From assembly GCA_019750135.1 (NCBI GenBank), contig JAIEOV010000028.1, positions 1 through 64,000 of the forward strand: a DNA stretch of 64,000 nt. The letters are read 5' to 3'. The position numbers and the translations under genes were made by a program. Below, piece by piece: positions 43,260-49,897 of this stretch (positions within the stretch are counted from its first letter, which is position 1; each line of letters starts with the position of its first letter). The notes below the pieces were generated by a model. It searched no databases. It saw only the letters and a program-made list of their open reading frames with translations, and had not been told where the DNA came from. Source of the DNA: Reyranella sp. (GTDB lineage: Bacteria; Pseudomonadota; Alphaproteobacteria; Reyranellales; Reyranellaceae).

Positions 43260-43395
43260 GAATTCCTCCTATAGCCATGTACGGATGGCAATTAACAACC
43301 TATAGTTGCATATGGAGGCGAGCGTTCCGGCCGCATTGCATTCCGGCGGATCATTCACGCCAGCGTTGGCCAACCAGTCTTTTTCACTTTATTTA

Positions 43396-43410
43396 AACAG
43401 TCACACTGTT
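43396..43410. promoter_or_regulatory. Short perfect palindrome upstream of the large orphan gene
   Basis: AACAGT-CAC-ACTGTT is an exact 6-bp inverted repeat about 140 bp upstream of the ATG at 43259. It lies in an AT-richer patch and could be an operator. The rest of the 286-bp gap 43260-43545 holds no gene that I can support. Confidence 0.3.
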
Positions 43411-43545
43411 GGCATTTCCGAGGATTGTCCGGCCCAAAAGCCCCGCAACGCCCGCCAACCAGGTTCGCCGCACCGTGACACAGCATCGATTCCCATGCAA
43501 CCAAAGGCGGTATGCATTTCCGTTAGGCTCGATGACGATCGAGGC

Positions 43546-44439
43546 TCACTTCTTCAGCGGTGACGATGCCTGCTTCGCCAGCCGATGCCGGATGCGCTCG
43601 CGGTGGCCGATATAGAGACCGGAACAGACGATGACGCCCGCGCCCACCCAGCTCCAGAAATCGGGCATGTCGCCGAACAGCAGGTAGCCCAGCAGGGCGG
43701 CGCCGACGAGCTGGAGATAGTTGAAGGGCGCGATCACGGCGGCTGGCGCCTGGCTGTAGGCGATTGTGACGAAGTAGTGCCCCACCCCCGCCATCACGCC
43801 CATGCCAGCCATCAACGCCCAGTGCCACGACGGCCACGGCGTCACCCACTCGAACGGCAGGAACGGTGTCGCCATCACCGTGCCGACGATGGTGGCCATG
43901 GTGGCCGAGGCGTCGGGCCGCTCGGTCTGGCCGTAACGGCGCGAGAAGAGCTGGTAGAAGGCGCTGCACAGCGTGCTACCGACGATCAGCAGCATATGCC
44001 AGTCGAAATGCGCCTGGCCCGGCCGCACCACGATCAGCGCGCCGATGAAACCCACGGCGACGGCGGCCCAGCGGCGCGGCCCGACCGGCTCGTTGAGGAA
44101 GCGCGCCGACAGCGCCGTCACGATCAGCGGGCTGGTGAGCGAGATCGAGGCCGCGGTGGCGAGCGGCAGCACGACGATGCCGTTGAAATAGAGGTACGAC
44201 GAGAAGAACAGCAGCAGGCCGCGCACGACCTGGCTGCCGACATTGTGGAAGGTGAACAGCTTCAGCCCGGCGCGCGGCAGGAACATCGCCAACATCAGCA
44301 GGAAGGCGAAGGCGTAGCGCGCCCAGATGACCTCGATGACGGGCAGGAACTGGCCCAACGTCTTCGACATGGCGTTGAGCACCGAGAAGCACATCACCGA
44401 TAGGATGATGGCGACAATGGCCCGCAGGATCGGGCTCAT
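43546..44439 (-). CDS. EamA/DMT-family transporter
   Basis: A 297-residue inner-membrane protein with ten predicted helices in two EamA halves. MSPILRAIVAIILSVMCFSV begins helix 1; the first half ends with GPRRWAAVAVGFIGALIVVR, and the second half ends DFWSWVGAGVIVCSGLYIGH, the two copies of the family signature. Its ATG overlaps the FUSC stop by 4 bp, so it is the third gene of the efflux operon. DMT proteins export metabolites or amino acids; substrate unknown. An in-frame extension to 45381 is antisense to the FUSC gene. Confidence 0.9.
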   Translation of the reverse strand: MSPILRAIVAIILSVMCFSVLNAMSKTLGQFLPVIEVIWARYAFAFLLMLAMFLPRAGLKLFTFHNVGSQVVRGLLLFFSSYLYFNGIVVLPLATAASISLTSPLIVTALSARFLNEPVGPRRWAAVAVGFIGALIVVRPGQAHFDWHMLLIVGSTLCSAFYQLFSRRYGQTERPDASATMATIVGTVMATPFLPFEWVTPWPSWHWALMAGMGVMAGVGHYFVTIAYSQAPAAVIAPFNYLQLVGAALLGYLLFGDMPDFWSWVGAGVIVCSGLYIGHRERIRHRLAKQASSPLKK

Positions 44440-45590
44440 TCTTTTGCCGAGGCCCGTTGCTCCGCGAGTTCCTCGTCCGTCGGCCATAGCACCAGCGAGA
44501 TGACCATCAGGATCGCCAGCCCGCCGACGATGCCGGCGAAGCGTTCGACGCCCGGCATGATGCTGTCGGGCGGGCGCGCGCCCTGGATCAGGGTGACGAT
44601 GAAGGCGAAGGCAGCCTGGGTGCCGACGTAACCGACGCCATGCGGTCCGACCTGGATGTGCATGCCGATCCAGACGGCGATGCCGATCATGCCCAGCCAC
44701 CACACGAGCGATTCGACGTTCAGGGCGAGGCAACCGAGCGCCACGGCGCCGCCCAAGGTGCAGCCCAGCAGGCGGTGCAGCGAGCGCACGGCGACGGCAT
44801 GCCGCGTGCCCAGCCCGCCGTCGGCGACCACGGGCGCCGCCATCACCACGGCGACGGTGATCGCCATCTGCACCACCTCCTGGATCTCGAGCATCATCCA
44901 GATCGCCAGCACCGCACAGACGGCGATCGCCGACCGAGCGCCGTGCAGGACGACCGGCCACTGCGCACCAAACAGATGACGCCAGCCGGGTGCGACGGCC
45001 GGCGGCTCGCGGTTCCAGCCGAACATGAGGTTGGAGGCGATGATGGCGGACAGCACGCCAATGCCGACCTCGAACGTCCGATAGTAGGCGATGGACGCCG
45101 CCTGCAGGGGGTTGGCGATGGCCTCCAACAAGACCAGGATCGTGGTGATGGAGAGGAACATCCAGGCGAGCCCATGCGGGCTCACCTGCATGCCGACCAC
45201 GCCCAGCATGGTGATGCCGGCGATGAAGAGGTACATGGCGAAATGGTCGTAGGGCAGCCAGCGCGCCATGATGAAGCCCAGCAGCGCGCCCGCGATCGTG
45301 CCGGCGAGCCGCAAGAGGCCGCGGCGGACCGAGCCGCCGCCGGTCGCGGTCAGCGACATGAAGGCGCTGATCGCCGCCCACCAGGGTGACTGGATTTCCA
45401 GAAGCAGCGCCAGGAAGGTCGCGAGCATGACTGCGCCGGCGGCGACGATGCCCTGGCGCGTGCGGTCCGGCGTCTCGCCCAGTTCGGCGAGCTCGCGGCC
45501 GAACTTCACCAGTGTGTCGTAGGTGATATCCCAGGTCTCGACGGAGATGTCGCGGACCTCGTGGAGGAAGTGGCGAAGATGCCCAATCAT
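44436..45590 (-). CDS. FUSC-family aromatic-acid/fusaric-acid exporter membrane protein
   Basis: A 384-residue inner-membrane protein of the FUSC/AaeB superfamily. Two blocks of hydrophobic helices (about 45-180 and 215-375) flank a short cytosolic loop, in contrast with AaeB, which has a large extra cytoplasmic domain. RQGIVAAGAVMLATFLALLL and SPWWAAISAFMSLTATGGGS at the start are typical. It overlaps the membrane-fusion gene upstream (ATGA) and the DMT gene downstream. With HlyD-like partner it forms an efflux pump for aromatic acids or related compounds; the outer-membrane factor is not in this window. Confidence 0.87.
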   Translation of the reverse strand: MIGHLRHFLHEVRDISVETWDITYDTLVKFGRELAELGETPDRTRQGIVAAGAVMLATFLALLLEIQSPWWAAISAFMSLTATGGGSVRRGLLRLAGTIAGALLGFIMARWLPYDHFAMYLFIAGITMLGVVGMQVSPHGLAWMFLSITTILVLLEAIANPLQAASIAYYRTFEVGIGVLSAIIASNLMFGWNREPPAVAPGWRHLFGAQWPVVLHGARSAIAVCAVLAIWMMLEIQEVVQMAITVAVVMAAPVVADGGLGTRHAVAVRSLHRLLGCTLGGAVALGCLALNVESLVWWLGMIGIAVWIGMHIQVGPHGVGYVGTQAAFAFIVTLIQGARPPDSIMPGVERFAGIVGGLAILMVISLVLWPTDEELAEQRASAKE

Positions 45591-46756
45591 CGCGGGAACA
45601 CGATGGTGCGCGCGTCAGCGCCCATGTAGAGCTTGCCGCCGGGCGGGGGCTCCTCGAGGACGATGGTCACCGGGATGCGCCGCTGCAGACGGATCCAGTC
45701 GGTGGTCGGCGCGACATAGGGCAGGAGCATCGGCGCCTGCGGATCGCGGCTGATGCCGCGGGCGATGCCGGTGATGCGCGCTTTGTGGAGCTTCCACGGC
45801 GCGCTGTCGAGCCATACCCAGGCCGTGCCGTCGATGGCAAAGGGCCGGATATAGTATTCCTTGTAGTTGGCGATGATGCGCCAGGCATGGGCATCGACGA
45901 TGCCGATATTCGGTGTGCTCACGGTCGCAGTGTCGCCGATGCGGACCGTCAGGTTGTTGATCCAACCGTCGGCCGGCGCCACCACGTCGGTCTTGCCGAG
46001 CTTCCATTCGGCGGTGGCCTTCTCCGCCGTGGCGAGGGCGAGTGCCGCCTGGTGCACGTTGATGCCGGTCTGCGCCTTGGCGATGGCGATCTCGGAGATG
46101 GTCTTCTCGGCTGCGGTGCGGCGCAATTCGTTGTTGGCGCGGTCGAGTTCCGAGCGCGGTGCATTGTTATCGGCGGCGAGTATGGCGTAGCGCGCCTGCT
46201 GCTCCATGGCATAGGTGTGCGCCGATGTGGCCGAGTCCAGCTCTGCCTTGGCGGTCTGGAGCTCCTCCTGCGCGACCTTGACCAGCGCGGTCTGCTCCTC
46301 GATCTGGGCCTGCCGCGTGTTCACCTCCAGCTGGAAGGGCGTGGGATCGATCTTGTAGAGCTTGTCGCCCTTCTTGATCTGCTGGTTGTCGACGACGTGG
46401 AGCGAGATGATCGGGCCGGTCACTTCCGGGGCGACGCCGATCAGGTCCGAGCGGACATAGGCGTCGTCGGTGTAGGCGATGTAATAGGTCGCGACCTCCC
46501 AGACCACCAACAGGATCAGCAGCGTGGTGACGACGGCTACGAAGCGCCGCACCCGGCTCGTGACGCGGCTGGCCACCGGTTGATCGGCAGGTGCCGCTGG
46601 GGCAGAGGGTGCCACAGGCTGCGGCGCGGGCGGCGGCACCGGCTCGGCGGGCGGTTCTGCGACCTTGGGCGCGGAGGCCGGTGCGTCAGCCGGCGGCGCC
46701 TCGGGCTTCCGAGGCTCCGGCTTGGGCGGTGCCGGTGGGGACGCGGTATCGCTCAT
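45587..46756 (-). CDS. HlyD/EmrA-family membrane fusion protein
   Basis: A 389-residue periplasmic adaptor. A Pro/Ala-rich cytosolic leader of about 65 residues precedes one membrane helix (FVAVVTTLLILLVVWEVATY). Then come the lipoyl half TDDAYVRSDLIGVAPEVTG, a long alpha-hairpin with coiled-coil character (about 135-245), the second half VVAPADGWINNLTVRIGDT, and a beta-barrel region. This is the AaeA/EmrA plan. It is the first gene of the operon MFP-FUSC-DMT. A CheY-like regulator gene lies just upstream on the same strand, 33 bp away. Confidence 0.9.
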   Translation of the reverse strand: MSDTASPPAPPKPEPRKPEAPPADAPASAPKVAEPPAEPVPPPAPQPVAPSAPAAPADQPVASRVTSRVRRFVAVVTTLLILLVVWEVATYYIAYTDDAYVRSDLIGVAPEVTGPIISLHVVDNQQIKKGDKLYKIDPTPFQLEVNTRQAQIEEQTALVKVAQEELQTAKAELDSATSAHTYAMEQQARYAILAADNNAPRSELDRANNELRRTAAEKTISEIAIAKAQTGINVHQAALALATAEKATAEWKLGKTDVVAPADGWINNLTVRIGDTATVSTPNIGIVDAHAWRIIANYKEYYIRPFAIDGTAWVWLDSAPWKLHKARITGIARGISRDPQAPMLLPYVAPTTDWIRLQRRIPVTIVLEEPPPGGKLYMGADARTIVFPR

Positions 46757-46789
46757 CGACCGACAGGATAACCGATTTCGCGCGTCCTA

Positions 46790-47143
46790 TCAGGCCTTGC
46801 GGACGAGCGACGCCACGAACTTCGAGAGCTCCTCGACGCTGTACGGCTTGGCAAAGACGTGAATGCGCGGGCCGCTCACCGTCGGCGGCGCGTTGTTGCC
46901 CGAGCAGCGGATGATGGGCACGTCCGGCCGGTGCCGAAGTGCCGCCTCGATCACCTTCTCGCCCGACATGTCGGGCAGGCCGATATCGACGATGATGGCG
47001 CCCAACGGCGCTCCGCCTGTCACGACATCGAGGGCGGCTTGTCCCGTCGCCGCCTCGATGCAGTCGAGGCCGGCCGCGTTCAAGGCATCGACCATCACGG
47101 CGCGGATGAGGAACTCATCCTCCGCCAGCAGCACACTTGCCAT
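46790..47143 (-). CDS. Single-domain response regulator (CheY-like)
   Basis: A 117-residue receiver domain with no output domain. The acidic pair is in VLLAEDEFLIRAVM, the phosphoacceptor Asp in IIVDIGLPDMSGE, and the switch Lys in HVFAKPYSVEEL. The usual Thr/Ser region reads IIRCSGNN. Start MASVLLAEDE with GGGAG 6 bp upstream; a longer frame to 47218 lacks a ribosome site. No kinase is nearby, so its partner is elsewhere. It may act through protein contact, like other stand-alone receivers. It precedes the efflux operon, but a link is unproven. Confidence 0.9.
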   Translation of the reverse strand: MASVLLAEDEFLIRAVMVDALNAAGLDCIEAATGQAALDVVTGGAPLGAIIVDIGLPDMSGEKVIEAALRHRPDVPIIRCSGNNAPPTVSGPRIHVFAKPYSVEELSKFVASLVRKA

Positions 47144-47245
47144 ACAGTCTCCCACTCTAGCCCCCCTTCGCTCCTGCGGAGCTTCGGCGGACATCTCTGT
47201 TCGCGCCACTTCAGCCATCCGAACCTGCGTAGCAGCGTAGGGTGG

Positions 47246-48376
47246 CTAGTCAGCCGCCCTGGCCATGGTGGGCTGAGGCTTGAACGGCAGAATGGTTGTG
47301 GCGCGGACGGCGGGCAGCGGCAAGGGCGGTGTTTCCGCTCCCAGCGCGCGGGCGGCGTTCCAGCCCCAGCGCGGATCGAGCAGGAAGGCGCGTGCATGGG
47401 CCGTGCAATCGGCCTGGCCCGTGGCGATGATGCGTTCGGCCTGCTCGGGCTCGGTGATGACGCCGACCGCCCAGGTCTTGATGCCGGCCTCCTTGCGGAT
47501 GCGGGCCGCGAAATCGACGTGATAGCCCGGCGCGACCGGGATCTTCTGGGCGGCGGCATTGCCGCCCGAGCTGGCATCGATGAAGTCGCAGCCCAGCGCC
47601 TTGAGCTGGCGCGCGGTCTCGATCGTCTCCTCGATCGTCACCCCGCCCTCGACCCATTCGACGCAACTGAGCCGCATGCCCAGGGCCTTGTCGGCCGGCC
47701 AGACCTTGCGGCAGGCCTCGAACACTTCGAGCGGGAAGCGGCGCCGCTTGTCGGCGGAGCCGCCGTACTCGTCGTTGCGCTTGTTGCTGAGCGGCGACAG
47801 GAACTGGCTCAGGAGATAGCCGTGTGCGCCGTGCAGCTCGACGACGTCGAAGCCCAGCCGGGCGCTGCGCAGGGTGGCGTCGACGAAGGCCTGCTTGACC
47901 CGCGTCAGGCCGACCGCATCGAGGGCGACCGGCGTGTGCCACTTGGCATCGTAGGGCACGGCCGAGGCCGAGACCGTGGTCCACGGCAGGTCGGGTGCGT
48001 CGGCCTGGGTCAGCGGACCACCGCCCTTCCACGGCCGTTGCGCCGAGGCCTTGCGGCCGGCATGGGCGAGCTGGATGCCGAGCTTGACCGTGGGCATCCA
48101 GCCGCGCGTCCAGTCGACGATCGACTTGATGGCAGCTTCGTTTTCGTCGCTGTAGAGGCCGAGGCAGCCCTGCGTGATGCGACCGTCGCGCTCGACGTGC
48201 GTCGCCTCGAGGCACAGCAGGCCGGCGCCCGACATCGCCAGCATGCCGTAATGCACCTGGTGCCAGGGCTGGGCACTGCCATCGACGGCCGCATACTGGC
48301 ACATCGGCGACACGACGATGCGATTGGGCAGAGTCACGCCGCCGAGCTCGACGGGTGTGAAGAGCTGGGCGGTCAT
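47246..48376 (-). CDS. NADH:flavin oxidoreductase, old yellow enzyme family (YqjM-like)
   Basis: A 376-residue FMN TIM-barrel enzyme that reduces activated C=C bonds with NAD(P)H. LTPVELGGVTLPNRIVVSPM-type opening (here LFTPVELGGVTLPNRIVVSP), CQYAAVDGSAQPWHQVHYG (YqjM Cys switch and CQY), IQLAHAGRKAS and VELHGAHGYLLSQFLSPLSN are diagnostic. RNDEYGGS and the C-terminal DCTAHARAFLLDPRWGWNAA complete the match. Start MTAQLFTPVE with GAGGAAG 5 bp upstream; MRKT at 48388 lies inside the palindromic element and is less likely. No obvious partner gene. Confidence 0.92.
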   Translation of the reverse strand: MTAQLFTPVELGGVTLPNRIVVSPMCQYAAVDGSAQPWHQVHYGMLAMSGAGLLCLEATHVERDGRITQGCLGLYSDENEAAIKSIVDWTRGWMPTVKLGIQLAHAGRKASAQRPWKGGGPLTQADAPDLPWTTVSASAVPYDAKWHTPVALDAVGLTRVKQAFVDATLRSARLGFDVVELHGAHGYLLSQFLSPLSNKRNDEYGGSADKRRRFPLEVFEACRKVWPADKALGMRLSCVEWVEGGVTIEETIETARQLKALGCDFIDASSGGNAAAQKIPVAPGYHVDFAARIRKEAGIKTWAVGVITEPEQAERIIATGQADCTAHARAFLLDPRWGWNAARALGAETPPLPLPAVRATTILPFKPQPTMARAAD

Positions 48377-48387
48377 TGTCTTCCTCA

Positions 48388-48471
48388 TTGCCGGGAGCGC
48401 GCCACTCCAGTGGCGCGTCTTTGTGGATCACGCATCGTATGAGCGCCACTGGAGTGGCGCGCTCCCGGCAA
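48388..48471. repeat. Family A palindromic element
   Basis: Perfect 29-bp inverted arms (48388-48416 and 48443-48471) with the GCGCCACTCCAGTGGCGC hairpin and a 26-bp centre. It fills the space between the nudC stop and the start of the old-yellow-enzyme gene. Confidence 0.9.
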
Positions 48472-48479
48472 TGATCCCA

Positions 48480-49430
48480 TCAACCACTGATCGACGGGCC
48501 AGCCTCGTGGCCCAGCCATTCCTCGATCAAGCGGCGGGCGATGGAATCGCGGCGTGGCATGAAGAACGAGCCGTCCTTGGGCAGGTTCTCCGGCTTGAGG
48601 TCGTCGCGGCTCATCCAGCGCGCGGCCTCGAGCTCGGATTTGTTGACGTCATAGTCGAGCGATTCGGCTTCGGCATGGAAGCCGATCATCACCGAGGCCG
48701 GGAACGGCCAGGGTTGCGAGGATCGATAGGTGACGTTCTTCACGTGCACCCTCACCTCCTCGTAGACCTCGCGGGCGACGGCGTCCTCGAAGCTCTCGCC
48801 CGGCTCGACGAAGCCCGCCAGGGTCGAATGCATGCCGCGCGGGAAATGCGGGCTGCGGCCGAGCAGGCACTTGTCGCCGTGATGGACCAGCATGATCACC
48901 GCCGGATCGGTGCGCGGGAAATGCTCGGTCTTGCAGCTCTCGTTGGTGCAGCGGCGGACATGGCCGCCGCGCGTCACCGTGGTGCTGGCGCCGCACACGC
49001 CGCAATAGCGGTGGCGGCGGTGCCAGTAGGTCATGCCGCGGGCATAGGCCAGGATCGAGCCCTCGCGCGCGAACAGGAGCGCACCGACCTGGCGCAGATC
49101 GACGAACTCCCCGAGCTCCTTCAGCGGCACATCCTTGCCGGTGACGTCGACGGCGAAATACGGCGTGCCCTCGACATAGCCCAGGAAGATGTGATGGTCG
49201 GCCTGGTTGACGACGGCGCGGGCCATCATGCCCTGCAGGAACACCGCCTCGGGATTACCGCCGGTCTTCACCAAATTCTTTTCGGTGTCGATCGGAACGA
49301 ACCGGGCCGCGCCCGACGAGGCGAGCTCGATCATGCGCTCTTCGTTCTCGCGCTCATGGCTGGCGCGGTCGATTTCGGCGCTGGAATAAGGATTTCTGGG
49401 TCTTTGCTGCATGCCGGCGAAAGGTGGCAT
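48480..49430 (-). CDS. nudC: NADH pyrophosphatase (Nudix hydrolase, NudC type)
   Basis: A 316-residue enzyme that cleaves NAD(H), and NAD caps on RNA in known homologues. The zinc ribbon has four cysteines (YCGVCG and CTNESC). The Nudix box is GFVEPGESFEDAVAREVYEE, and the NudC hallmark SQPWPFPASVMIGF follows. Start taken as MPPFAGMQQRPR; MQQRPR at 49412 is also possible and neither has a clear ribosome site. The same frame stays open upstream through one end of the GIY-YIG cassette and most of its nuclease gene up to 49880, so a fusion protein could in principle be made. Confidence 0.9.
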   Translation of the reverse strand: MPPFAGMQQRPRNPYSSAEIDRASHERENEERMIELASSGAARFVPIDTEKNLVKTGGNPEAVFLQGMMARAVVNQADHHIFLGYVEGTPYFAVDVTGKDVPLKELGEFVDLRQVGALLFAREGSILAYARGMTYWHRRHRYCGVCGASTTVTRGGHVRRCTNESCKTEHFPRTDPAVIMLVHHGDKCLLGRSPHFPRGMHSTLAGFVEPGESFEDAVAREVYEEVRVHVKNVTYRSSQPWPFPASVMIGFHAEAESLDYDVNKSELEAARWMSRDDLKPENLPKDGSFFMPRRDSIARRLIEEWLGHEAGPSISG

Positions 49431-49452
49431 AGCGGCGGGGAAGCTGCAATTC

Positions 49453-49852
49453 CCGTCATCCCGAGCGGAGCGAAGCGAAGCCGAGGGACCTCTTTTCGCG
49501 ATGCTAGCCGTTAGTGTGGATTTCGCCTGACAAGTCGCGCCAATCGGGATGGCACAATTGATCAAGGCGATCTTCTTGCTCCGGCGCCAGCCTTTCAGTT
49601 GCTTCTCCCGTGCGATTGCATCGGGCGCAGTGTCAAAATTCTCGACGTAAATCAGCCGATCAATCTTGTACTTCGCAGTATGAACAACGCGGCCAGATCG
49701 ATGCTCAAGTAGCCGACGGCCAAGGTCGGTCGTGATACCGATGTACAGCGCCCGGCCTGTCGCACTGGCCATGATGTAAACAACGGGTTGCCGCATGCCA
49801 TCACCGCGAAAAGAGGTCCCTCGGCTTCGCTTCGCTCCGCTCGGGATGACGG
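49453..49852. mobile_element. GIY-YIG cassette bounded by perfect 48-bp inverted repeats (family B, gene-bearing)
   Basis: The two ends, 49453-49500 and 49805-49852, are identical inverted repeats of 48 bp that begin CCGTCATCCCGAGCGGAGC and end CCTCTTTTCGCG. The only gene inside is a GIY-YIG nuclease on the minus strand. The ends match the outer parts of the gene-less family B elements at 19244, 36381 and 52824. This is the structure expected of an autonomous element with shorter derivatives. No target-site duplication could be identified with confidence. It lies between nudC and the FAD/Fe-S dehydrogenase gene. Confidence 0.7.
49504..49796 (-). pseudogene. GIY-YIG nuclease gene with a one-base frameshift near its end
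   Basis: About 97 residues in the native form. MRQPVVYIMASATGRALYIG contains the GIY-like VYI and the YIG motif; the catalytic Arg is in TTDLGRRLLEH and the metal-binding Glu in DAIAREKQLKGWRRSKKIAL. In the annotated frame the gene then drifts into INCAIPIGATCQ. Shifting by one base near 49555-49562 restores CHPDWRDLSGEIHTNG and a stop at 49504-49506, the usual (N/D)P-x-WRDL ending of this family. The nuclease core is intact, so activity is still possible. It is the only gene in the cassette. Confidence 0.75.
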
Positions 49853-49897
49853 TGAGTGTGACGCAATCATGCGGCGTCAATGCGACACGAATGCAAC

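Noticed and set aside
48480..49880. Genuine GIY-YIG/Nudix two-domain enzyme
   Set aside because: The nuclease has a native ending and stop one base out of frame, and the linker is the element's inverted repeat, so the fusion is most simply an accident. It is kept as a finding rather than annotated as a gene.
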